Shown piece by piece: positions 1 through 7,720 of a DNA stretch of 64,000 nucleotides. Made by a program: the position numbers and the translations under genes. Position 1 is the stretch's first letter, and every line of letters begins with the position of its first letter. Origin of the DNA: Candidatus Zixiibacteriota bacterium (GTDB lineage: Bacteria; Zixibacteria; MSB-5A5; DSPP01). The notes under the pieces were generated by a model. That model ran no database searches. It was given only the letters and a program-made list of their open reading frames with translations, and was not told the DNA's origin. The DNA is taken from assembly GCA_022614805.1 (NCBI GenBank), contig JAKEHY010000038.1:1-64000 (forward strand), read 5' to 3'.

Positions 1-690
1 CATGTTTATGTTTGGTACCGAGATGGCAAGGTGAGTTCGGGCACGAGCTCCGATCTTGATAAATACCGGGCACCCTACAACTATTCCTTGCCTCCGGGTA
101 AAGTACCTGCTGATATTGTGGGTACCGGCATAGCAGGTGACGACCACGTCTACGTATGGTATCGAGACAACATGGTTAGTTCAGGAACCACTTCCGATCT
201 TGATAAGTATCGGGCTCTCTACAGCTATACTGTGATTCCTGCAATCCCGCCTCGAACGCAGAAAACTCCCGCCGATATTGTAGGAATGGGCATAGCTTGC
301 TCTGATGACCACGTCTATACTTGGTACGGGGATGGCACCGTGAGCTCGGGGAGTAGTTCCGACCTTGATCTGCACAGAACACAATACGAATACTCCCTTC
401 CACCGGGCAGAACGCCCGCCGACATTGTTGGTATGGGCATAGCGGGTGACGACCATGTATATGTGTGGTATCGAGATGGGACGGTAAGTTCTGGGACCAG
501 CTTCGATCTCGATAAATATAGGACACCCTACCGCTACAGCTTGTCAGCGGGTAAAACACCTGCCGACATAGTGGGTATGGCTATTGCCTGTTCCAACGAC
601 CACGTTTATGTCTGGTATCAAGACGGCACGGTGAGTTCGGGAAGCAGCTCTGATTTTGACCTACACAGGCGTCCTTACCAGTATTCCCTA
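1..690 (+). repeat. In-frame coding tandem repeat, about 145-160 bp per unit
   Basis: Copies of the DHVYVWY core begin near 1, 148, 310, 454 and 601. Two subtypes are visible: type A (AGDDHVYVWYRDG, then DLDKYR) and type B (ACSxDHVY, then GSSSDxDLHR). From the window start the order is A-A-B-A-B. This suggests that a two-unit block of about 290-300 bp was the unit of duplication. Confidence 0.8.
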
Positions 691-1299
691 GGGCTTGTCC
701 CTCCCGAAACCCCAACAAACCTCGAAGTTACAGCGAAAACCGATGTTTCTCTGAAACTTCACTGGAAGGACAATTCCGACTGTGAGCAAGGGTTTAAAAT
801 TGAACAGCGTCAAGGGACCAATTGGCGGGAAGTGGGTTCCGAAGGACGTAATGAAGAATATCATACAGTCGGGTCTTTAAGTCCCGGAACCGAGTATTGC
901 TTTCGCATTAAGGCATGGAATGACGCTGGCCAATCCGAACCTTCCAATGAAGCATGTGGAAAAACCTTAGCTGCTCAGCCGGAAGGTTTCAAAGAAGTTG
1001 AAATCTTCAACTGTTATAGCGAGAGGCGAACGGTGTATGTATGGGTTCGGGACATCACGATTGGTGGATCGTGGAGACAGATGGGATCGGTACCCTCCCA
1101 CTGGCCGAGCAGCGGCCCGTGTCCTATGGGAACTCCTCTTGTAGTCCCTTTGATTGACGGGCACGTCTACCAGATTAGGGCGGTTGAACCGAATGATGTC
1201 GATTGCGGTTCGTGTCTAAAAATGGAGTGCGCCCCTATCAAGGCAGATGCTGCTGGCCCTGTTTACCGCGCAACTGTTGGTATTGGTTGTGGGCTTTAG
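1..1299 (+). CDS. Secreted-type tandem-repeat protein with one FN3 domain (5' end outside window)
   Basis: The reading frame is open from base 1, and the first available start (GTG at 31) lies inside a repeat, so the true start is upstream. The visible product has about five copies of a roughly 48-residue unit with the core DHVYVWYxDGTVSSG, then a fibronectin type III domain (from PPETPTNLEV to about NEACGKTL), then a Cys-containing C-terminal region of about 100 residues that I do not recognise. The unit size and alternating aromatic/Gly pattern suggest beta-propeller blades; that is inference. FN3 domains in bacteria are typical of extracellular or surface proteins. No catalytic motif is visible, so substrate and role are unknown. 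Confidence 0.75.
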   Translation, partial: HVYVWYRDGKVSSGTSSDLDKYRAPYNYSLPPGKVPADIVGTGIAGDDHVYVWYRDNMVSSGTTSDLDKYRALYSYTVIPAIPPRTQKTPADIVGMGIACSDDHVYTWYGDGTVSSGSSSDLDLHRTQYEYSLPPGRTPADIVGMGIAGDDHVYVWYRDGTVSSGTSFDLDKYRTPYRYSLSAGKTPADIVGMAIACSNDHVYVWYQDGTVSSGSSSDFDLHRRPYQYSLGLVPPETPTNLEVTAKTDVSLKLHWKDNSDCEQGFKIEQRQGTNWREVGSEGRNEEYHTVGSLSPGTEYCFRIKAWNDAGQSEPSNEACGKTLAAQPEGFKEVEIFNCYSERRTVYVWVRDITIGGSWRQMGSVPSHWPSSGPCPMGTPLVVPLIDGHVYQIRAVEPNDVDCGSCLKMECAPIKADAAGPVYRATVGIGCGL

Positions 1300-1460
1300 G
1301 GTTCGTGAATCTAATCTTAGATGTTGATACTCGCTTTTCTTCTAAATGTAGATTGAGTTGGAGTAGCTGGATTTAAGAGAGCATTTTTTTAAGGGTTACG
1401 TGGCAGGTTTTATCAGCGTAGTTGGTGTAGGTAGATGTAATGCACGCTAGAGATGAAGAC

Positions 1461-1497
1461 GGATAAAAAATAGGGACACAGAAAGCTGTGTCCCTAT
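1461..1497 (-). terminator. Rho-independent terminator of the 1517-2020 gene
   Basis: A perfect 12-bp inverted repeat (1470-1481 with 1486-1497) has a 4-nt loop. On the minus strand it is followed by a run of U residues, from the A tract at about 1465-1470. It lies about 20 bp beyond the stop codon of the minus-strand gene. This is the clearest intrinsic terminator in the window. Confidence 0.85.
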
Positions 1498-1516
1498 GTA
1501 GTTATTTCCTAACAAA

Positions 1517-2020
1517 TTAGAAGAAATAGCGCAGGCCGATGCCGCCGTTGGCGGAAACTTCCGTTTCCGGCGCCAAATCCATGATCGGGGCCACTTCTAC
1601 GAACACGTCCAAGGGCGTGTCCTTGACGAAGTGCACCAGACCCAAAGGCACCCGGGCGCCGACGCGGGAGTCGTTTTCGAAACGTACCCTGCCGCCCACG
1701 CCGATATAGAAGTTGGTGCGGCGGACGACCGGGTCGGCCGAACGGAGCGGCATGTGCCACAAGTAGTCGGCGTGGATGTGCAGCTCCTCCCCGCGGCCGG
1801 CAAACGACCAGGCAAAACCGGCGTCAAAGGCGGTCTTGCGCGAAAGCCAGTGCTTGAAGGAAACCCCGGTCGGTTCTCCGATAATCATACCGAGACCGGT
1901 CGGGCGGCTTAGTTGCGGCCCGGAATAGGGCTGGCGCTTTTGGGCGGTCGGCCTTCTTTGGGCTACCGCCAGAGTCGCAAAGGCCAGCACCAAGACGAGC
2001 AAGAGAGCTACTTTACGCAT
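1517..2020 (-). CDS. DUF3996 / BAPKO_0422-like outer-membrane beta-barrel protein
   Basis: This 167-aa protein has a clear Sec signal peptide (MRKVALLLVLVLAFATLAVAQ). The mature part carries the pattern GMIIGEPTGVSFKHWLS, AFDAGFAWSF and LHIHADYLWH and ends in an aromatic terminus (LRYFF). This matches what I know of the small DUF3996/BAPKO_0422 beta-barrel family, and a terminal Phe is usual for outer-membrane proteins. An AAAGGAG ribosome site lies 7 nt before the ATG, a sigma70-type promoter lies upstream and a terminator follows, so it is a single-gene unit. Its role in the outer membrane is unknown. Confidence 0.75.
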   Translation of the reverse strand: MRKVALLLVLVLAFATLAVAQRRPTAQKRQPYSGPQLSRPTGLGMIIGEPTGVSFKHWLSRKTAFDAGFAWSFAGRGEELHIHADYLWHMPLRSADPVVRRTNFYIGVGGRVRFENDSRVGARVPLGLVHFVKDTPLDVFVEVAPIMDLAPETEVSANGGIGLRYFF

Positions 2021-2061
2021 AAAGGACTCCTTTCTTTTGCGTTAATTGCCTCTGCAAAGTA

Positions 2062-2091
2062 ATTATACAACCGAACTAAAGTTTGGGTCAA
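2062..2091 (-). promoter_or_regulatory. Sigma70-type promoter for the beta-barrel gene
   Basis: On the minus strand, TTGACC (2086-2091) is separated by 18 nt from a perfect TATAAT (2062-2067). It lies about 40 bp upstream of the start codon at 2020. Predicted from sequence only. Confidence 0.75.
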
Positions 2092-2161
2092 GCAGATTTC
2101 TTCTTTGTGGGACAATAACTTACCCCCCCCGTTACGGGTATCGGCAAAAGAAACTGCGGAT

Positions 2162-3166
2162 TTAACCCGTTTTGAACTGGCAGAGCCGGGCGACCATCGT
2201 TTCCAGAACCAACTCTGGTTTTATCTTTTCAAAGCGGGTTTGGCGCTCGGCGGAAGCGAGTTCTTCGATGGCTTGCAAGACCTCGGCTTTGGGAAGGGAG
2301 CGGGCCTGGGCAATAACGGTTGGATGCAGAAAACCGTAAAGCTTCCACTCCTGCGCGGCGCGGGAAGAAAAATCGCCGGAGGTAACCATCGCCAAAAGCT
2401 TGGAATAATGCTCGGTCAGCAGGTAAAAGATGGTGCCGGGGGAGTTGCCCTCCTCGCGCAACGATTTCAAGACCAAAAGGGCCCGGGCGGCATCCTTTTT
2501 GGCCAGGGCATCGGCCAAATCCCAGGGGAAAAAGCGGCGCCGGGAGGAAATCAATTTTTCCAGTTGCTCCACTGGCGGCAGCTGGTCGTAGGCCAGGGCC
2601 AGCTTGTCAATTTCGGAAGCCAAAAGCGACAAGTCGGTGCCTAATTTTTCGACCAGCATCTGGGCCGCCTCCGGCGGAACCTTCAACCCCCGCTCGGAGG
2701 CATAACTAACCAGCCAGCCGGTTACGTGCTGTGGGCTGGAGAAGGGGGGAAACTGGAAAAGCAGGTTTTTTTCCATAAAAAACTTGGTGAAGCCAAGCCG
2801 GGCGTCGGCCTCCTCACCCCAGAAAAGCAAATAGTGTGGGCCGGAGTAGTTTGCGAGGGCGCGCGAGAGACTTTCCCGTACCGGTTGCCGCAATTTATCG
2901 GCTTCGAAAATCCAGAACAACTGGATTTCGCCAAAAAGGGATAAGCCGGAAAGGTGGTTGGCCAGCGTGCCCCAGTCGAGCTCCGTACCGAAGAGTTTTT
3001 TTACTTTCAGGTTTGGATGCCGGGCGCGGAGCAGCCCTTCCCAGTGGGCGGCCGCCCGGCGCATCCGGAATTCCTCCTCGCCGGTGAGATACAAAAACCA
3101 AAAGTCCGGTTTTTTCAGGCGTTTTTGCAAATCCTCCGGGCCGGGCAGTTTAGTTTTTGGCGGCAT
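2162..3166 (-). CDS. holA: DNA polymerase III subunit delta
   Basis: The protein is about 334 aa and fits HolA in length and layout. It has an N-terminal AAA+-like region (FLYLTGEEEFRMRRAAAHW), a middle part with the pattern LGTDLSLLASEIDKLALAY, and a C-terminal helical collar (ALLVLKSLREEGNSPGTIFYLLTEHYSKLL). Delta opens the beta clamp inside the clamp loader. It lacks a proper Walker A motif, as is usual for delta. An ATG at 3166 is preferred; a TTG at 3202 in the same frame would add a Pro/Ala/Phe stretch with no support. HolB, the delta' partner, lies 16 kb away at 19411. Confidence 0.85.
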   Translation of the reverse strand: MPPKTKLPGPEDLQKRLKKPDFWFLYLTGEEEFRMRRAAAHWEGLLRARHPNLKVKKLFGTELDWGTLANHLSGLSLFGEIQLFWIFEADKLRQPVRESLSRALANYSGPHYLLFWGEEADARLGFTKFFMEKNLLFQFPPFSSPQHVTGWLVSYASERGLKVPPEAAQMLVEKLGTDLSLLASEIDKLALAYDQLPPVEQLEKLISSRRRFFPWDLADALAKKDAARALLVLKSLREEGNSPGTIFYLLTEHYSKLLAMVTSGDFSSRAAQEWKLYGFLHPTVIAQARSLPKAEVLQAIEELASAERQTRFEKIKPELVLETMVARLCQFKTG

Positions 3167-3316
3167 CAATGGTAAGAAAAGCGGAAAAGCTGCGGCGGGC
3201 AAGTTGTTACGGACACTATTTATCCCCAGCGGGGGCTGGGGAACTGCCCGATTCGGTTGGTTTTTTAGAGAAAAAACAAGGGCGACCCGCTGTGTTAGCG
3301 CCGCCCTTTCAAATTT

Positions 3317-3356
3317 AGTCCCGCCTTTCCGGCGGGACTGGTCCGCCTATGGCGGA
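3317..3356. repeat. Two adjacent GC-rich hairpins
   Basis: AGTCCCGCC (3317-3325) pairs with GGCGGGACT (3331-3339) over a 5-nt loop. TCCGCC (3342-3347) pairs with GGCGGA (3351-3356) over TAT. They lie between two minus-strand genes just past the 3' end of the RNase H-like gene. There is no T tract, so they look like dispersed intergenic repeats rather than a classical terminator. Confidence 0.6.
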
Positions 3357-3390
3357 TTTCCCAATCGAGGAGGGGTTCGAATGGGAGCTT

Positions 3391-3765
3391 TTAGACCCGC
3401 TGCGTCTCCCCGTGCGCCGGGTTCTCATTTTGCGGTATCCAGGAAAGAGAGTAGTCGAATTTTCTTTTGTAGAGCAAGGCCATATTCCGGTAGGGCTCCA
3501 AAGCCCTTCCGCAAAGCATTTTCTGATTCACCTGATGCACCACGGTAAAAGAATCCCCATAGATTTCAACGGTGCGGTGTTTGAAAAGCTGGGGGTTGAT
3601 TTCGACGAATTCCAAAAGCGCCAGAAGGGCCGCATATTCGCACTCATCCTGATTCCCCTTGAAGCGGGCCCGGAAAACGATGCCGGCACCCGGGACGGTG
3701 AAGGTGGCAAGGCCGCACCCCTCTGGGCGGCCCTCGCCTGAAATTCCGTAGAAGTAGAGTTGCAT
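3391..3765 (-). CDS. RNase H-like (RVT_3-type) protein with degenerate active site
   Basis: This 124-aa protein shows an RNase H fold pattern: MQLYFYGIS, then GCGLATFTV, then ECEYAALLALLEF, then VEIYGDSFTVVHQV, and a C-terminal SWIPQNENPAH. In active family members four acidic residues bind two metal ions. Here the Glu (E43) and second Asp (D71) are present. The first Asp of the usual YxDG is Tyr6, and the last Asp of NxxAD is His118. The protein also stops just after that point. It may be a non-catalytic binding protein or a decaying gene. I see no strong ribosome site. Confidence 0.6.
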   Translation of the reverse strand: MQLYFYGISGEGRPEGCGLATFTVPGAGIVFRARFKGNQDECEYAALLALLEFVEINPQLFKHRTVEIYGDSFTVVHQVNQKMLCGRALEPYRNMALLYKRKFDYSLSWIPQNENPAHGETQRV

Positions 3766-4295
3766 CCTGCCTGTTGTCCTTTCCCTTCAACCTATCATTT
3801 AGCAATGGGTATGCCCTTTATGAGAGCGCTTGCGGCTTGTGAAATTTGTAGCAAATTGGAGATGGATGCTTCGGAGCGGCGCTTCCTGCAATGCCATACC
3901 TATCAAGCTGAAAAGCCCGCCGGTATGGGCGTTTTCCCATAGCTGGCTGGCCGACGATTGGCCGCTATTTTTCAGAGGGGAAGAAGGACGACTTTTGGCC
4001 GGTGCAAAACGCTTCACCCCTTCGGCAGGCTGGTTCGCACCGTTTTTGGGCAACCGTGGTCAAAATTCGTGCTGGATGTCGTGCGTTCACTCTAAGAAAA
4101 GGGGAGGCAAAAAGCACCTCACCCGTTATTCCCTCTCCCAAAAGACACCTCACCCCTGTGTCCCCTCTCCGCAAAGCAGAGAGGGGAGGGCCGCGATACG
4201 CCCCTACAAAAACAGGGATTGGGCGTCGATGAATTTCCTCTGGCATTTTGAGCCGAAAACCTCTAACTTTGGGCGGAAACGAAAGGAGTGTGCGA
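3766..4295. other. Non-coding region, 530 bp
   Basis: No convincing gene on either strand; open frames here lack recognisable domains or ribosome sites. The right half contains C-rich repeat text of the type CCTCACCCC, a hairpin at 4161-4187 and the tail GCCCCTACAAA, all of which recur elsewhere in the window. The last 20 bases hold the ribosome site of the cysteine dioxygenase gene. Confidence 0.6.
4161..4187. repeat. C-rich dispersed hairpin
   Basis: TCCCCTCT (4161-4168) pairs with AGAGGGGA (4180-4187). It resembles the hairpins at 12231 and 13000 in composition and in the CCTCACCCC-type flank. A GCCCCTACAAA tail follows at about 4200. Confidence 0.6.
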
Positions 4296-4880
4296 ATGGC
4301 GACACCGTGTACGATTTCGGACTTTGCGGAAGCGCTTAGAAAACTGGGAAAAGCCAATTTTACCCTGGACGGAGTGCATCAGTTCCTAAAAGACCATCCG
4401 ATTGAGCCGGATAGCTTAAAACCCTATCTTTTCTTCCGCACCTCCCACTACACCCGCAATCTGATTGACAAAACCGAGCTGTACGAGGTCATTGCCATCT
4501 GCTGGGAGGTGGGGCATAAAAGCCAGGTTCACAACCATAAAGGCCAGAACTGCTGGATGGCGGTGCCGATGGGGAAGCTTTTGGTGCAGAATTACCGGGT
4601 GGTGGCCGGCAACCCGGACGGGGGGCATTGCGAGCTAACCGAAAGCGACCGCTACTGGATGGACCCGGCCAACCCGGGGCGGGTGGAGCCGGAAGAGCCG
4701 ATTCATTATGTGGCCAACCCGCCGGAGCTGAAACAGCAGGCGGTTTCCATCCATATCTATTCCTATCCCTACGATTCCTGTATGATTTATTCGCTGGAGC
4801 AAAAGAAGGCCATCGAAATCCCCCTTCACTACACCTCCGAATACGGCGTTTTGGAGCCGGAAGAGATGGATGTGGGGTAA
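4296..4880 (+). CDS. cdo: Cysteine dioxygenase (type I family)
   Basis: This 194-aa cupin would oxidise cysteine to cysteine sulfinate with O2 and a mononuclear iron. The three iron-ligand histidines are visible as H79 and H81 (VHNHKGQNC) and H137 (EEPIHYV). C86 and Y155 (SIHIYSYPYDSC) align with the Cys93-Tyr157 pair that is cross-linked in mammalian enzymes. The start at 4296 is chosen because GAAAGGAGT lies just upstream and the domain begins there; an upstream in-frame ATG at 4248 has no ribosome site. A PLP enzyme of Cys/Met metabolism lies 1.5 kb downstream, separated by unrelated minus-strand genes. Confidence 0.85.
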   Translation: MATPCTISDFAEALRKLGKANFTLDGVHQFLKDHPIEPDSLKPYLFFRTSHYTRNLIDKTELYEVIAICWEVGHKSQVHNHKGQNCWMAVPMGKLLVQNYRVVAGNPDGGHCELTESDRYWMDPANPGRVEPEEPIHYVANPPELKQQAVSIHIYSYPYDSCMIYSLEQKKAIEIPLHYTSEYGVLEPEEMDVG

Positions 4881-4901
4881 GCAAAGTAAGTTTTCTGAAT
4901 C

Positions 4902-5852
4902 TTAAGGTTTGCTGCTGAGCTCAAAGTAACGCTCTATCAAAAATCTAATGTAACTGCCCGCCAAGTTTAAAGCAAACTGAGCATAACTTCTTTCGACTTC
5001 CTTGATTTGTGCCCCCATACCATGTCCAACGCTTGGTTGGTTGTTGCGGATAGTGGGTAAGCCCGATTCTAATATTTGTTGAATAGCATTAAAAGAGTTC
5101 CGCAGTTCGCTTGCAAAAAAGCTGTTTTTAAAAAGAACTTCAATTAACTGTTTGGATCGTGCTTTTGGGTCATATGTGTAAGGAATTTTGTCGCAAATAG
5201 CTTTCATAGCACTTTCAAATGCGTTGTGGGCTTTTTGAATGGCACCAGAAAAGTTGCCTTTGTTATACTCACGTATTGAATCCTTAAATTCGTGGTGAGG
5301 ACCCTCAAAACCAGGTTTATCTATTAAATCTAGGGTTTTCTCGATTGCTTCGTTTTGGAGATATTCAGAGTCGACCCTGATGATTCGATGGTTATGGATT
5401 TTATAACCAAGATTGTGCTCGATGAAAATTTGGTTTACCGATTCTTCAAATTTGTTAAGATTGTTTTGAGCCCGAGCTTTAAGTTCGGGTAATCGTAGAT
5501 TTGTTAGATATTGTTCAGGAGTCAAGTCCTGTGTTTTTTTCGGAACGCACTTTTCTATATGTGCATTTAGCTCACTAATTGATAGCTCTATAATGTCGAA
5601 TACCCGTTGACGGGGCCAAGTTGACAAAAACTCTTTTAACTTTGGCATCATTGGCCCATTCTTTTCGTTAGATAAGAATTCACCATATTCCTTTTGTAAT
5701 TTTCTTAAAATTCGCCCCGCTAAATCTTCGGCTTTGGGGTCTGTTAAATCTGAAATGAAGAGGAAAATCTTGTTTCGAAATTCGACAGGAACATTGTCGT
5801 ATTCAAAGGGAGCGGTTTTTTTATCGGTTTCTCGTTTAGAGTATATCGTCAC
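4902..5852 (-). CDS. Abi-like protein (STM4504/CBY_0614-type N-terminus, Abi_C/HEPN-like C-terminus)
   Basis: This 316-aa protein begins with YSKRETDKKTAPFEYDNVP, which resembles the start of the STM4504/CBY_0614 family. Its C-terminal half carries TIRNNQPSVGHGMG (R269, N270, H277), resembling the abortive-infection C-terminal (Abi_C) motif, a HEPN-like RNase signature. Such proteins are thought to act in phage defence by damaging host RNA; activity here is not shown. The spacing R-x7-H is slightly longer than the canonical HEPN motif. The gene is much more AT-rich than its neighbours, converges on the dioxygenase gene with a 21-bp gap, and looks horizontally acquired. Confidence 0.65.
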   Translation of the reverse strand: MTIYSKRETDKKTAPFEYDNVPVEFRNKIFLFISDLTDPKAEDLAGRILRKLQKEYGEFLSNEKNGPMMPKLKEFLSTWPRQRVFDIIELSISELNAHIEKCVPKKTQDLTPEQYLTNLRLPELKARAQNNLNKFEESVNQIFIEHNLGYKIHNHRIIRVDSEYLQNEAIEKTLDLIDKPGFEGPHHEFKDSIREYNKGNFSGAIQKAHNAFESAMKAICDKIPYTYDPKARSKQLIEVLFKNSFFASELRNSFNAIQQILESGLPTIRNNQPSVGHGMGAQIKEVERSYAQFALNLAGSYIRFLIERYFELSSKP

Positions 5853-5858
5853 AGAAAA

Positions 5859-6200
5859 TTAGGGAATAAATCTGATAATAACGGCTCTTGCTACCGGCTT
5901 CGTACCTAAGCTTCCTTCTGCCTCACCCCATCCCGACAGGATTATGGCGTCTCCACCCAGTTTGGATGCCTTTTCTTTCAGCCCATTTATGGGCGCACCT
6001 TTTCCCTGAAGAGCGGTACCCGAATAATCCACAAGGGCAATTTCAATGAAGGTTGTGTCTGGTTTTTCTACCAAGACCTGAACTTTATCGGGCGATGTCC
6101 GTTTAGGGTATGATTTTCCATCGCCCAGGGGTACTACTGTTACAGACGCACAGGCAACAAAAAATGCAAGAAAAAAACCACAAACGATATGTCTCCCCAT
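5859..6200 (-). CDS. Small lipoprotein, function unknown
   Basis: This 113-aa protein starts with a lipoprotein signal (FFLAFFVACAS; lipobox Cys17). The mature part contains KASKLGGDAIILSGW, a pattern seen in several small bacterial lipoproteins with a YbjQ-like or DUF4156-like fold; that resemblance is weak. It would be anchored in a membrane facing the periplasm. It lies 6 bp upstream of the Abi-like gene on the same strand, so the two may be cotranscribed. Its composition is closer to the AT-rich island than to the housekeeping genes. Confidence 0.6.
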   Translation of the reverse strand: MGRHIVCGFFLAFFVACASVTVVPLGDGKSYPKRTSPDKVQVLVEKPDTTFIEIALVDYSGTALQGKGAPINGLKEKASKLGGDAIILSGWGEAEGSLGTKPVARAVIIRFIP

Positions 6201-6306
6201 ACTTAGAATAAGATATACTCCTCTTCGTAATTCTCAAGGCAAATTTTATTACATTTCTTGGGTCTTTGGTGCTGTCTCAAATTTACTTATTGATGATCTA
6301 TAGACT

Positions 6307-6333
6307 AACCCCCCTTGCATTTTGGGGTTTTTA
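6307..6333 (+). terminator. Possible terminator-like hairpin upstream of the PLP enzyme gene
   Basis: AACCCC (6307-6312) pairs with GGGGTT (6324-6329) and is followed by a short T run. No plus-strand gene lies just upstream, so it could be a leader structure or incidental. No known riboswitch consensus was recognised here. Confidence 0.3.
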
Positions 6334-6399
6334 GGCCGATTATACCATCTGGAGATTTTATGACTTTCTCGATAAAAATATGAATCTAAAGGAGTTTGC

Positions 6400-7596
6400 A
6401 TGCTCAAGGAAAGATTGCAAGTAAAGATGGGTAGCGCGGAAAAGCCGAAGCCGAAAAAGCAGGGGTTTTCGACCCGGGCGATTCACGCCGGGCAAGAGCC
6501 CGACCCGACCACGGGGGCCATTTCCACGCCGATTTACCAGACCTCCACCTACGTGCAGGAAGGGGTCGCCAAGCACAAAGGATACGAATACGCCCGCACG
6601 CAGAACCCGACCCGCGGGGCCTTGGAGGCCTGTTTGGCTTCGCTGGAAGATGCCCAATACGGCATCTGCTTCTCCTCCGGGATGGGGGCGATTTCGGCTT
6701 TGATGAATTACTTCGAGAAGGGGGACCACGTCGTCGCCTCCGACGATCTCTATGGAGGCACTTATCGGATTTTTGAGAAGGTCTTCCGTTCCTACGGACT
6801 GGAGTTTACTTATGTCGATGCTTCCAACCTGTCCGACATCGAGCGGGCGATAAAGCCCAATACCAAGCTGATTTTTCTGGAGACCCCCACCAACCCGCTT
6901 TTGAAAATCGTCGATTTGGCGGAGGCGTCGAAATTGGCGCACAAACGGAACGCCATCGTGGCGGTGGATAACACTTTTGCCACCTCCTATTGGCAGAACC
7001 CTTTGAACTTCGGGGTGGACGTGGTCATCCACTCCACCAGCAAATATCTGGGCGGGCATTGCGACGTCGTCGGCGGCGCGATTCTGACCTCCAACGACAA
7101 AATCTATGAGCGGGTGAAGTTCTGCCAGAATGCGGTCGGCAGCGTGCCGGGGCCTTTGGATGCCTTTTTAGTTTTGCGCGGGGTGAAAACCTTGGCTTTG
7201 CGGATGGAGCGGCACGAAGCCAACGCCCGCCTGATAGCCCAGTTCTTGAAAAGCCACCCAAAAGTCAAAAAGGTGTATTACCCCGGATTGCCGGAGCATC
7301 CGGGGTATGAAGTGGCCAAAAAACAGATGCGGGGCTTCGGCGGGATGATAAGCTTTGAGGTTAAAGGGGGACTGGAGGAATCGAAAAGAGTTTGCGAAAG
7401 GACCGAAATATTCTCGCTGGCGGAAAGTCTGGGCGGGGTGGAGTCGCTCATCGAGCATCCGGCTTTGATGACCCACGCCTCCGTTCCCAGAGAGGTGCGG
7501 GAGGAAAAAGGGATTTCCGATTCGTTAATTCGGATTTCGGTCGGCATCGAGGATGGCGCGGACTTAGTCGCCGATTTGGAGCAGGCGCTCGGTTAA
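6400..7596 (+). CDS. Cys/Met-metabolism PLP enzyme (cystathionine gamma-synthase / gamma-lyase type)
   Basis: This 398-aa protein of the Cys/Met metabolism PLP family is full length. It has GFSTRAIHAGQEPDPTTGA at the N-terminus, YEYARTQNPTR in the substrate region, and the PLP lysine K215 in HSTSKYLGGH. EHPALMTHASV and RISVGIED near the C-terminus are typical of MetB/MetC/gamma-lyase. Sequence alone does not separate cystathionine gamma-synthase, beta-lyase and gamma-lyase. AAAGGAG lies 6 nt before the ATG. With the nearby dioxygenase it suggests active cysteine turnover. Confidence 0.85.
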   Translation: MLKERLQVKMGSAEKPKPKKQGFSTRAIHAGQEPDPTTGAISTPIYQTSTYVQEGVAKHKGYEYARTQNPTRGALEACLASLEDAQYGICFSSGMGAISALMNYFEKGDHVVASDDLYGGTYRIFEKVFRSYGLEFTYVDASNLSDIERAIKPNTKLIFLETPTNPLLKIVDLAEASKLAHKRNAIVAVDNTFATSYWQNPLNFGVDVVIHSTSKYLGGHCDVVGGAILTSNDKIYERVKFCQNAVGSVPGPLDAFLVLRGVKTLALRMERHEANARLIAQFLKSHPKVKKVYYPGLPEHPGYEVAKKQMRGFGGMISFEVKGGLEESKRVCERTEIFSLAESLGGVESLIEHPALMTHASVPREVREEKGISDSLIRISVGIEDGADLVADLEQALG

Positions 7597-7720
7597 AACT
7601 TGGCTTTAGGCCCGGCGTATAATAAGCTGGGAATGGACTTTTGGCGGCCGTCGCCAATGGAACCGGGCCGTCAAAAGCTGGATTTTAGGTTTAAACGTGG
7701 GAGTTCTTCTTTGAGATGAT

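Noticed and set aside
2105-2644. Plus-strand frame opposite holA
   Set aside because: Antisense shadow of the delta-subunit gene; no homology pattern or ribosome site.
3830-4339. Open frame in the non-coding region before the dioxygenase gene
   Set aside because: It crosses dispersed repeat text, lacks a ribosome site and conflicts with the well-supported dioxygenase start.
6201-6399. SAM or other riboswitch upstream of the Cys/Met PLP enzyme
   Set aside because: A weak terminator-like hairpin is present, but I see no known aptamer consensus.
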